This document shows positions 1-7,825 of a stretch of 64,000 nt of DNA, piece after piece (positions within the stretch are counted from its first letter, which is position 1; every line of letters starts with the position of its first letter). Source of the DNA: Photobacterium obscurum. GTDB taxonomy: Bacteria; Pseudomonadota; Gammaproteobacteria; Enterobacterales; Vibrionaceae. The stretch lies in contig NZ_JAKRRW010000005.1 of NCBI RefSeq assembly GCF_026191635.1, positions 186,001 through 250,000 on the forward strand, given 5' to 3'. A program made the position numbers and the translations under genes. Under the pieces are notes generated by a model that did no database searches, was not told the DNA's origin, and saw nothing but the letters and a program-made list of their open reading frames with translations.

Positions 1-1
1 C

Positions 2-544
2 CGGTGGCAACCAAACTGCATTGCTGTCCAGTCGCCAAATGCCGACAAGCTAGTCGCGATGCTGCACAGCCCCAAACCCGTGATCTATACCAACCGCAGT
101 CTGGCTGCCGTCGAGCTGTCCAACGAAATACTGGCCATGCCCTTCAACCTGCCGGCCAGTTTCACCCCGCCCTCCAAGCAAACCAATAACCCAAAACCTC
201 TGAGCTATGTCGAAACAGTCTATCTGGCCCTGGCCCCTTACCTGTCCCGGCAAGCCCTGTCTATTCAACAGGCCGCCGCTTTGCTTAATACCACCCCCCG
301 TACCCTGCAGCGCCGCCTGTCAGCGGAAAACACCAGCTTCAAGAACATAAGAGAAAACATCATGCTGGCAACTGCCTGCCAAATGATGGAAAACAAGCAA
401 TACTCACTAACCGATATCGCCTCAGAGCTGGGCTATGCCGATATTGCCCACTTCTCACGGGCATTCAAAAAACTGACGGGCTTTCCGCCCAAAGACTACC
501 GCAAGCGCTTCCGGCCCAGAACACTGGCAGACAGCGACGATTAA
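2..544 (+). CDS. AraC-family transcriptional regulator, 5' end cut by window edge
   Basis: The open frame runs in from the left edge, so the N-terminal effector domain is mostly missing. About 180 C-terminal residues are visible. They end in a typical AraC/XylS double helix-turn-helix: the first helix pair is around the segment SIQQAAALLNTTPRTLQRRL, and the second holds the family signature ending in LGYADIAHFSRAFKKLTG, followed by P-x-x-YR. The order and spacing match the roughly 100-residue AraC DNA-binding domain. The linker before it resembles the AraC-type (arabinose-binding) family whose N-terminal domain is about 200 residues. The next gene is on the opposite strand, so the target of this regulator cannot be read from the window. 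Confidence 0.88.
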   Translation, partial: RWQPNCIAVQSPNADKLVAMLHSPKPVIYTNRSLAAVELSNEILAMPFNLPASFTPPSKQTNNPKPLSYVETVYLALAPYLSRQALSIQQAAALLNTTPRTLQRRLSAENTSFKNIRENIMLATACQMMENKQYSLTDIASELGYADIAHFSRAFKKLTGFPPKDYRKRFRPRTLADSDD

Positions 545-709
545 CGATGCTGCCATAATAGCCACCTAAATTTGCACGAGGGTTCCGATACCAGACAGAG
601 CCTGTTGAACAATACCGTTATCTTGAGATAGCCAATAGCGAGATGGGCTCTATAAGGAGTTATGGCTAAGTGCTATATAAAGCGGTTCAGCTAACCTTAT
701 AAAAACAAA

Positions 710-732
710 ACCGCTCGCCGGAGGCGAGCGGT
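710..732 (-). terminator. Intrinsic terminator of the PLP decarboxylase gene
   Basis: A perfect 10-bp stem (ACCGCTCGCC / GGCGAGCGGT) with a 3-base loop lies about 50 bases beyond the decarboxylase stop codon. On the minus strand it is followed by TTTTGTTTTTA, the expected T-rich tail. Confidence 0.85.
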
Positions 733-779
733 ATTACTGCAAATGCAGACCCTTTCATTATTTAGAGAAGTATTTGATA

Positions 780-2234
780 TTAAGCAGGCTGGACTTCTGC
801 TTCCCGAGATAGATCTAATTCAATGTGATAGGCTTCGATAATCTTTTCTGCAGACAAGTCAATATCTTGCTCTGAAGTATGACAGTTAAGCACTGAGAAC
901 AGCATTGTCTTAAGGCCTTTGTAACCTGATGTTGACGGGTAGCAGAAGCCACCTTTCTGTAGACGGTGAACAACACGTTCTGTTAGATCATTTCGGTACT
1001 CATCATCACCCTTACCAAACTGAGCAGAGAAGCGGTTTGAAACCACATCATTAAGAATCGTCACACCATCAACATGGCACAACTTATCAGCCATACGGGC
1101 CGCTAGCGCACAACATGTATCTAGGTGCTGTTCGATGCCTTCTTTACCCAATGACTTGATAGCGGCGTATACAGGTACACCACGAGCGCGGCGTGATGCG
1201 GAGATGCCAAAGTTAATCGCATTACGGTCCGGCTTAGCCATTGCATCATTCAGGTAATCACCCATATTGCTACCGCCCATCGCTGTTGCAAGCAGTGAAG
1301 CATCTTTAACAATCACCATTCCACTGTCATATGGCATGTTGAACCACTTGTGACCATCTGTATCGATTGAGTCAACTCGTTCGATACCTTTCAATAAGTG
1401 TTTCTGGCTGTCACTTGCACCAGCCCAGAGGCCAATAGCGCCATCGACATGTAGCCATGCGTTCGGATGAGCTTCAACACAATCAGCAATTTCATCAAAC
1501 GGGTCAAATGCACCTGAGTCAATACAGCCAGCCTGGGCACAGACTAGAGTTGGGCCATCACATTCAGCCAAGATTTGAGGTAGCGTGTCCGGAATGATAC
1601 GGAGGTTTTCATCCGTCGGAACAGTACGAATATCTTCAAGGCCAACACCGATCATCGACAAGGCACGTTTGATCGTTGAGTGGATTTGATCACTTACAAT
1701 CACATTGATTCGTGGAGCACCGTATAGCCCTTGCTTGGCAACATCCCAATCCGCTTTTTGCAGCAGACTGTTACGGGCAGTGATCAGTGCAGTATAAATC
1801 GCTTCCTGGGCTCCGGAGGTAAAGCCCACCCCAGCGGTTTCAGAAAGGCCAAGCAGCTCCAGCATCCACTCAGCTGCTGTCTCCTCAATAACCGAAGTAC
1901 CCGGGCTGGAAACATAATAAGGTACGTTCTGATCCCAGGCACTGACCAACCAGTCTGCAGCCAAGGCTACCGGGAAGGAGCCACCGATGGCGTAGCCGAA
2001 ATAACGTGGACCGCCTGAACCAATCAGGCCACTTTCAACATTGGCCACCAGATCATCCAGCACCTGCTCCGGATTACTCGGTTGCTGCGGCAGACTACCG
2101 CCGACCACCTGGCGTAGTGATTGAGAGCTAACCTGCTTGTCGATTGGCCTTTCCGGCAAAGCTCCCAAATAATCAACGGCATGAGAAAGTGAACGATTCA
2201 GCAGCTTGCTGTACTGGTTAAACTGATGAGACAT
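780..2234 (-). CDS. Group II pyridoxal-phosphate-dependent decarboxylase
   Basis: This 484-residue protein belongs to the group II PLP decarboxylases (glutamate, aromatic amino acid, tyrosine and aspartate decarboxylases). The PLP lysine is Lys296 in DGHKWFNMP. The cofactor-binding aspartate is in HVDGA (262-266), and His185 in SDQIHSTIKRA is placed to stack on the PLP ring. The segment GAFDPFDEIAD is also typical. Length fits the family. The substrate is not evident: Vibrio PanP (aspartate 1-decarboxylase) is a related but longer protein, and aromatic amino acid decarboxylases are equally possible. The gene stands alone, with its own terminator and an AraC gene convergent to it. Confidence 0.85.
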   Translation of the reverse strand: MSHQFNQYSKLLNRSLSHAVDYLGALPERPIDKQVSSQSLRQVVGGSLPQQPSNPEQVLDDLVANVESGLIGSGGPRYFGYAIGGSFPVALAADWLVSAWDQNVPYYVSSPGTSVIEETAAEWMLELLGLSETAGVGFTSGAQEAIYTALITARNSLLQKADWDVAKQGLYGAPRINVIVSDQIHSTIKRALSMIGVGLEDIRTVPTDENLRIIPDTLPQILAECDGPTLVCAQAGCIDSGAFDPFDEIADCVEAHPNAWLHVDGAIGLWAGASDSQKHLLKGIERVDSIDTDGHKWFNMPYDSGMVIVKDASLLATAMGGSNMGDYLNDAMAKPDRNAINFGISASRRARGVPVYAAIKSLGKEGIEQHLDTCCALAARMADKLCHVDGVTILNDVVSNRFSAQFGKGDDEYRNDLTERVVHRLQKGGFCYPSTSGYKGLKTMLFSVLNCHTSEQDIDLSAEKIIEAYHIELDLSREAEVQPA

Positions 2235-2504
2235 GGCGTACCTCTTTGGTTAATGATTTTGTCTACAGCCATAAGTTAAAGGTTCCAGCATGCTTTATTT
2301 ATCATTTCGCGCCACCAGAACACAAAGCAACCATCTTACCTGGGACCCCTTAATTATTTGCACCATCGTTATTGATCCCTAATTCGTAAGAGCAAACGAA
2401 ATGGCGATGAACATCGTTAAGGAACACTCCTAGTGTCGTCAATTGGTAAAAACAGCCACATTCGCATCAGTACAGTGGGGATAAAACAAACCGGAGAATA
2501 CCCC

Positions 2505-2831
2505 ATGAAACGATTATCACTGCTAGCCGCCGCCTCTATTGCACTGTTCAGTGCACTCCCAGCCCACGCAAAAATCTTTAGCGATGCCGCCAAGCTAGGC
2601 GCAAATGCGGGTGCCATGCAATACTGCAAAAAGATAGACTCCGCAAATGAAGGCAAATACAACCTGCTGGGGATCAGAACATTAAAAGAATACGAGCGGC
2701 TAGATACTGGAGACCGAGCCAAGGCGCTTATTTACAGAAATAAAGCAGAGCAGAAGGGAATTTATCTTTCAGATCCTCTCAACAAGGAGCGATGCAGAAA
2801 AATTCGCCGCACCCTTCATCTTACAAGCTAA
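2505..2831 (+). CDS. Small secreted protein of unknown function
   Basis: This encodes a 108-residue protein with a clear Sec signal peptide: Met-Lys-Arg, a hydrophobic run, then a cleavage site after PAHA. The mature part is about 87 residues, basic, and has two cysteines (in QYCKK and KERCRK) that could form a disulfide in the periplasm. The ATG at 2505 is chosen over an upstream in-frame start because GGAGA lies just upstream and the signal peptide starts there. I do not recognise the family. Neighbouring genes are not functionally linked in any visible way. Confidence 0.65.
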   Translation: MKRLSLLAAASIALFSALPAHAKIFSDAAKLGANAGAMQYCKKIDSANEGKYNLLGIRTLKEYERLDTGDRAKALIYRNKAEQKGIYLSDPLNKERCRKIRRTLHLTS

Positions 2832-2893
2832 TTGGGTGACGAAACAGCAGCCAGTTATGATAAACGCCGCCACTGATTCAGGCGACAATCTCA

Positions 2894-2966
2894 GTCGCAC
2901 CTTGCAGCAATTCAAATCACCTAATCTGCCATCTTCGGTAATTAGGTGATAAGAGCAAGGTGCGAC
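2894..2966. repeat. Nested inverted repeat
   Basis: Outer arms GTCGCACCTTGC (2894-2905) and GCAAGGTGCGAC (2955-2966) are perfectly complementary. Inside them, TCACCTAAT (2917-2925) pairs with ATTAGGTGA (2941-2949). The result is an interrupted hairpin of about 73 bases just past the stop of the small minus-strand ORF at 2969-3082. There is no T-run on either strand, so it is not a plain intrinsic terminator. Confidence 0.7.
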
Positions 2967-2968
2967 AC

Positions 2969-3082
2969 TCAGAAGAAGTGTTGACTAAAAAAAGCCCCAA
3001 TCACTAACACGGTAACACCATACATAAGAGCAGTGGCAATCTGCTGCCAGGATGCTGGCTTTTGTTTCTTTCTATTCTTCAT
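2969..3082 (-). CDS. Putative 37-residue single-span membrane peptide
   Basis: The reading frame starts MKNRKKQKP, continues with about 20 hydrophobic residues (TALMYGVTVLVIGAFF) and ends SQHFF. A strongly basic N-terminus before one transmembrane segment predicts an inner-membrane peptide with its N-terminus in the cytoplasm. A weak GGTGGA-like ribosome site lies upstream. It fills an otherwise empty stretch of about 470 bases between 2831 and 3307. The hydropathy pattern is unlike random sequence, but a frame this short needs comparative support. Confidence 0.45.
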   Translation of the reverse strand: MKNRKKQKPASWQQIATALMYGVTVLVIGAFFSQHFF

Positions 3083-3306
3083 TTCATGTCCACCACATTG
3101 ACTGGGATCCGGTGATTAATCTGTTTGTACCATTTATTGCGTCTAGCCACTGCAATATTCAACCTAAAAGCGATAACGGGTACGGGGCCACTCTTTGCAA
3201 CCCTCTTTGAGTTAGTTGTGGTTTACATTGTAAATACGAATAACAGACAGGAGGCAACCGAACAGGTCAAAGACGAACGATCCGGTTGCCTCCACACCGC
3301 AGCGCC

Positions 3307-4785
3307 TTACGCTATTGCCGCTTCCACCTGTAGCTGGCCGTTAGGGAAACGCATCCCGCCGGCCTGCATCAGTGCAGCAAAATCGCCGATATACGGCTGT
3401 GGATCGTTTTTATTGCTACTGATGTACTGGTGTTTCTCCGGCCCTTTGCCACACAGCAGCAACACATCTTCAGGCATCAGGCAAGACACTGCCTGCTCGA
3501 TAATATTCTGCCGGTTATGATCAGAACTGGTGTTGTCCTTGGATACCTGGCTGGTCATTGCGGCAAACAGCTTCTCTTGGCAGACACCCTGCGGGTTGTC
3601 GGTAGTAAAAAACACATGATCGGATCGGTCGCTGCACAGTTCGCCAATCGCTGCCGCATCAGCCAACCGATCCCCCGTTACGCCAATCACGGTATAGATC
3701 CGCCCGCAGCTATGGCGCTGTACATTCTCCAGCAGGTTGAGCAGGCTATCGTAATTATGGGCATAGTCGATGATCGCGGTCGCGCCGTTCTCCATCATAT
3801 AGACCTCGCTGCGCCCGGGAGCATGCTCCATGGTGGCAAGCATATCGACAGCGATTGATATCTCGATATCTATTGCCGTCAGCATTGCCAGCACTGCGAG
3901 AGAGTTTTCGATATTGAACGTAAATGGCAGGGCAGTTCTCACCGCTAGGTCCTGTCCCTGATAGATCAGCCTAAACTGTCCACCATGACATGACGAAGTG
4001 ATCTCAGAAGCAAAAATATCGGCTCCGGGATCAGCCATGCTGAAAGTGACTACCCTCGCCTTGCTCCGGCAGCGCTCGATCATCGCCAATGCCAGCTCGT
4101 CATCTAAGTTAATCACTGCAATACCGCCGGGCTTGAGGCGGTCAATCAACCTCAGCTTAGCCTGAATATAGTCATCCCGGCTCCTGTGATAATCGAGGTG
4201 GTCACTGCCGATATTGGTGATCACCACCACGTCAAAATCGACAATGCTGACTCTATCTTGTGACAACGCATGGCTGCTGACTTCCATCACATTATGGGTC
4301 ACCCCGGACTGCTCCATGGCATGGAATAAATTCAGCAGGCTAATTGCATCCGGTGTGGTATTGTCCAGTTCGACTTGTTCATCGCTAAACTGACAGCCCA
4401 AGGTACCAGTATAGGCCGACTTGAACTGGCGGTTTAACAAAGCGTTTAGACAGTAGGCCACCGTGGTTTTGCCATTAGTGCCCGTCACCCCGATTTGTAC
4501 CAGCTTATCCTGTGGGTACTGATAATACTGGTTGATAAGGCTGACACTGCTGCTAAAGCTTGGCGTCAGAATGCAAGGCACATCCAGCTCGAGTGGTTTA
4601 TTGGCAATAACGCCAACCGCCCCTCTGCCAATGGCTTCGTCGATCGATTTATGGCTGTCCCAGTTCGGTCCCTGACGGCACACAAACACATCTCCGGGTT
4701 GAATCGTCTGGCTATTACTTTTGAACTGAGCCAGATCAAGCTGGCGGAGCTGCGCTAGATTTGTTGTATTGCGGTTATTCATCAT
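3307..4785 (-). CDS. MurE-like Mur ligase, stand-alone paralogue
   Basis: This 492-residue protein has the three Mur ligase domains: N-terminal UDP-binding region, central ATPase with P-loop GTNGKTT (102-108), and C-terminal domain. The MEVSSHAL segment (167-174) and the lysine in YIQAKLRLI that is carbamylated in MurE are kept. Canonical MurE adds diaminopimelate to UDP-MurNAc-L-Ala-D-Glu, and its C-terminal DNPR motif binds the amino acid. Here it reads DNPQ (396-399), the region matching GCGGDRDxxKRP is VTGDRLADAA, and GKGHE reads GKGPE. The gene is not in a division/cell-wall cluster. It is therefore a Mur ligase by fold, but diaminopimelate use is doubtful. Confidence 0.8.
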   Translation of the reverse strand: MMNNRNTTNLAQLRQLDLAQFKSNSQTIQPGDVFVCRQGPNWDSHKSIDEAIGRGAVGVIANKPLELDVPCILTPSFSSSVSLINQYYQYPQDKLVQIGVTGTNGKTTVAYCLNALLNRQFKSAYTGTLGCQFSDEQVELDNTTPDAISLLNLFHAMEQSGVTHNVMEVSSHALSQDRVSIVDFDVVVITNIGSDHLDYHRSRDDYIQAKLRLIDRLKPGGIAVINLDDELALAMIERCRSKARVVTFSMADPGADIFASEITSSCHGGQFRLIYQGQDLAVRTALPFTFNIENSLAVLAMLTAIDIEISIAVDMLATMEHAPGRSEVYMMENGATAIIDYAHNYDSLLNLLENVQRHSCGRIYTVIGVTGDRLADAAAIGELCSDRSDHVFFTTDNPQGVCQEKLFAAMTSQVSKDNTSSDHNRQNIIEQAVSCLMPEDVLLLCGKGPEKHQYISSNKNDPQPYIGDFAALMQAGGMRFPNGQLQVEAAIA

Positions 4786-5020
4786 TTTTATTCTGTCGCT
4801 AAGGGTAAGCGATATGAATCAACTTTGTTTTACCCATAAAGCAAAACAAAGCCGGTTCAGGCAATTGTTCAGTTTGGTATTAACATGGCTCTCAGGCCGT
4901 CACTGTAATCGAATGAATTCATCAAAGTTATGCGCGGTATCAACTGGTAATGAGTTGGCCTCACACAACTATTGATATTTGTGATGATAAAGGCATATCG
5001 CAACCTCGACAAACACAACA
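4786..5020. other. Intergenic region without a convincing gene
   Basis: This stretch separates the MurE-like gene from the terminator of the Dcu transporter operon. It must hold the promoter of the MurE-like gene on the minus strand. A 53-codon plus-strand frame at 4814 was not accepted. Confidence 0.5.
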
Positions 5021-5068
5021 AAGCCCCACTATGGAATTTACATAGGAGTATTTCCAAAGGGGGGGCTT
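5021..5068 (-). terminator. Likely terminator of the lyase/MmgE/Dcu operon
   Basis: AAGCCCC at 5021 and GGGGCTT ending at 5068 form the base of a long hairpin that also pairs GGAAT-type segments inside. It lies about 45 bases past the transporter stop. On the minus strand the stem is followed by TGTTGTGTTTG, a weak T-rich tail. Confidence 0.55.
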
Positions 5069-5113
5069 CAATAACCATAGCAAGCATCATTGCTAAGTTA
5101 AGTTGCGTTCCGG

Positions 5114-6418
5114 TTAGACAAAAAGGTTAGCCAGCACAAAACCGAACGGTACAGCAGCAACGATCCCCAGCATCCCTGGCAGAAAAAACGGATGGTTGAC
5201 GATATAGGAGCCATTCCACTTATTGCTAAGGAAAGAACCGGTATCATCCGTGGCAATAGCAAACGCCGTGGTCGGATAGATGTTGGTCATGTACAGCGCG
5301 CTCACCGCAACAAAGCTGGCCAGAATCGTGGCAGGATCCACATTCAGTGACGCCGCGATAGGCACCAGCAGCGCACTGGTCGCCCCCTGACTGAACAACA
5401 ATGCGGACGTACCGAAGAACACCACGGCCAGCAGCGCCGGATACTCGCTCAGCACATCCCCGGCCAGCGTTTTGATCTCAGGAATATGCACACCGATAAT
5501 GGTCGAGCTCAGCCAGACAATACCAAGGATCACAATCAGGCTTTCAGCTCCGTCTGCAAAAATCGGTGCCTTCTTAATTGAGGTAAGCTGCACCTTGCAC
5601 ACCATCGCCATAACAAAGCTAGTCAGCAGCATCACGATAACGATGATATCGCGCGATCCCAATGTATGGCCAAGCAGCGGTTTGAACAACAGTAAGGCAA
5701 CAATGAACAACACCCCACCGAGGAACAGCCATACCGAACGCTTGGCCTCGAGAGTCGGCTCAAGATTTTTCTGCTCTTCCGGCGTGAAATTAACCAGCCC
5801 TTTCTCGACGCGCTCCTTGAAAATCGGATCATCTTTCAGCTCGCAGCCCTGACGGCTGGCAATAAACGCAGCGACAATGGTCCCGAACAAAGCAGACGGC
5901 ATGATCACACTCAGCGCGGTACCAAAACTCACGCCCATTTGCTCAACCACCACATACATCGCAGCGGTTGCCGCCGAGATAGGGGAAGCAGTAATGGCAA
6001 TCTGGGAGGCGACAACTGCCGAGCTCAGCGGTTGGCTGGGGCGCACGCCATTTTCCTTGGCCACCTGCTGGATCACGTTCAACACCGACATCGCGGTATA
6101 GCCCGTACCGGCCAGCGTCGTCAGTACAAAAGTCGTCGCCGGAGCCAGGATATTGATGTACTTGGGATGGTTACGCAGCATTTTCTCGGCACAGTTAACC
6201 ATATAGCCCATACCTCCGGCCTGCTGCATAACCGACAGCGCCAGGATCACCGACATAATGATCAGAATAACCGATACCGGAATACTGCCCGGCGGCAGGC
6301 CAAGACCAAAAACGGCAATCGCCATCCCGAGACCACCGGCTAGACCAACACCAATCCCGCCTAGACGGGCGGCCAGAATAATGGCCCCTAGCAACAGACA
6401 CGTTTGAATAATAATCAT
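5114..6418 (-). CDS. DcuA/DcuB-family C4-dicarboxylate transporter
   Basis: This 434-residue, very hydrophobic protein has the family segments AGTGYTAMSV and ASQIAITASPISAATAAM, which are characteristic of DcuA/DcuB (TC 2.A.13). These are inner-membrane carriers for fumarate, malate, succinate and aspartate. Length matches E. coli DcuA/DcuB. It is the last gene of a minus-strand operon, 42 bases after the MmgE/PrpD gene and two genes after an aspartase-like lyase. The context says it imports the substrate of the lyase or exchanges it for the dicarboxylate product. DcuA and DcuB cannot be told apart here. Confidence 0.88.
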   Translation of the reverse strand: MIIIQTCLLLGAIILAARLGGIGVGLAGGLGMAIAVFGLGLPPGSIPVSVILIIMSVILALSVMQQAGGMGYMVNCAEKMLRNHPKYINILAPATTFVLTTLAGTGYTAMSVLNVIQQVAKENGVRPSQPLSSAVVASQIAITASPISAATAAMYVVVEQMGVSFGTALSVIMPSALFGTIVAAFIASRQGCELKDDPIFKERVEKGLVNFTPEEQKNLEPTLEAKRSVWLFLGGVLFIVALLLFKPLLGHTLGSRDIIVIVMLLTSFVMAMVCKVQLTSIKKAPIFADGAESLIVILGIVWLSSTIIGVHIPEIKTLAGDVLSEYPALLAVVFFGTSALLFSQGATSALLVPIAASLNVDPATILASFVAVSALYMTNIYPTTAFAIATDDTGSFLSNKWNGSYIVNHPFFLPGMLGIVAAVPFGFVLANLFV

Positions 6419-6460
6419 TGGATACCTCGTTTCTCTTCCGTTATAAACTCGGAGTTGTTG

Positions 6461-7825
6461 TTATAAATTCAAAAGTTGATTGAGTTCTGCAAAGGTTGTA
6501 GCTTCAAAATTGGCCAATACCCTCAGCCAACATTGACACTTGTGCTCGCCAACCTTTGGCATCACACAAGCGGTAAATTTCTTGGCGACTTCCGCCTCAG
6601 ACAACGGCTTTTGTGGGTTCCCCTTGGCAAGATCGTTTTCGATACTCAGCATTTCACCGCTTTTCAAGTGCACCCGGATCTTGACCGGCGCAGTGCCGAT
6701 GAAGCCCAGTTTTTCAAGCTCGGGATCGACCCGCATCTGGATCTTCGGCATCAGCGCCTGAACACGGGGATCGCGCACCGCCTCATCGGTAAACTCGGCA
6801 AGTCCGACCGCGCCATGGATCAGACGGGCAGCTAAGGCATACTGCATCGAAAACTTGGCCTCGATGGCATTTTGCGGATGATTGCACACCAGCTCACGCG
6901 GCCCGAGCAGACTGGCACCAACCTGCAAATACTCGATATCCTTGGCTTCCAACGGGTTCTCTTTAAGCAGTGCATCCCAACAGTCAATCGCAGGGTGACT
7001 GCCGCTGCAGCACGGGTATTGCTTGAACACCAAACCGTTTTCCAGCAAATCCCATTGCCTGCCGAGTGTCACTTCGGCCCCTTCCAGTGAAGAGATACTG
7101 GTAAAACACTGGGCAAAGCCATCAGCGGCTTCTATCACGTTGGCCTGGCCTGTTACCCCCAGCATCGCGAGTTCAGCGGCGTTAACCCCATTAAAGGCGG
7201 CGAGTCCAGCATGCATCGCCTTGGTCTGACTGCCAAAATTCCCACGTACGCCGGAAGCCGAGGATGCGGCAATCGCTAACGCATGGGTCAAGGTCTCTTC
7301 GTCGAGTTCAAGCAAGACCCCGGCAGCAACCGTCGCACCGAACACCCCGATGGCCGGCGTAGTATGCCAACCTTGCTCCGAAAGCTGCGGCATCATCCAT
7401 TTTGCAATCTGGTGCTGAGCCTCAACGCCTGCGATATAGGCGAGCAGGACACTATCACCACCCAGCTTACTTTCCTCGGCAGCCGCAAAAGCAACTGGCG
7501 CAACAGTCACGGTCGGGTGACCGATAGTCGCCCAGCTGACATCATCAAAATCAAGCGCATGAGAAGCCGCACCATTGGCATAGGTGGCATAAGCCATACT
7601 GGTTTTCTGCCCGGTGCCGAACACACTACAACTGCCCTGCGGCGCACGCTGCATGGCAAACTGCTGGAGCTTACGGGCTACCGGCATCTCACTTCCGGCG
7701 ATGGTGACGGCGACATAATCGGTCAGAGCTGTCTTGGCAACCCGAATAACTTCATCAGGCACCTCATCCGACCGAAGATTCACGCACCAACGTGCGATCT
7801 GCGTTAATAAAGGGGCTAGCTTCAT
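6461..7825 (-). CDS. MmgE/PrpD family protein
   Basis: This 454-residue protein carries the family signature AASHALDFDD (86-95) followed by His103 in the ATIGHPTVTVAP segment. The family includes 2-methylcitrate dehydratase PrpD, cis-aconitate decarboxylase and iminodisuccinate epimerase. It is clearly not in a methylcitrate cycle operon: there is no PrpB or PrpC nearby. It overlaps the aspartase-like lyase gene by four bases (ATGA), so the two are probably translated together. A role in isomerising or dehydrating an amino- or hydroxy-polycarboxylate before or after the lyase step is inferred from this coupling. Confidence 0.85.
   Translation of the reverse strand: MKLAPLLTQIARWCVNLRSDEVPDEVIRVAKTALTDYVAVTIAGSEMPVARKLQQFAMQRAPQGSCSVFGTGQKTSMAYATYANGAASHALDFDDVSWATIGHPTVTVAPVAFAAAEESKLGGDSVLLAYIAGVEAQHQIAKWMMPQLSEQGWHTTPAIGVFGATVAAGVLLELDEETLTHALAIAASSASGVRGNFGSQTKAMHAGLAAFNGVNAAELAMLGVTGQANVIEAADGFAQCFTSISSLEGAEVTLGRQWDLLENGLVFKQYPCCSGSHPAIDCWDALLKENPLEAKDIEYLQVGASLLGPRELVCNHPQNAIEAKFSMQYALAARLIHGAVGLAEFTDEAVRDPRVQALMPKIQMRVDPELEKLGFIGTAPVKIRVHLKSGEMLSIENDLAKGNPQKPLSEAEVAKKFTACVMPKVGEHKCQCWLRVLANFEATTFAELNQLLNL

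Noticed and set aside
2894-2966. Insertion-element or MITE as the meaning of the nested inverted repeat
   Set aside because: No target-site duplication is seen at the flanks and no second copy in the window; kept only as a structured repeat.
4814-4975. 53-codon basic frame on the plus strand opposite the MurE-like promoter region
   Set aside because: AAGGG is eight bases before the ATG, but composition is like translated noncoding DNA and no family or conservation signal is visible.
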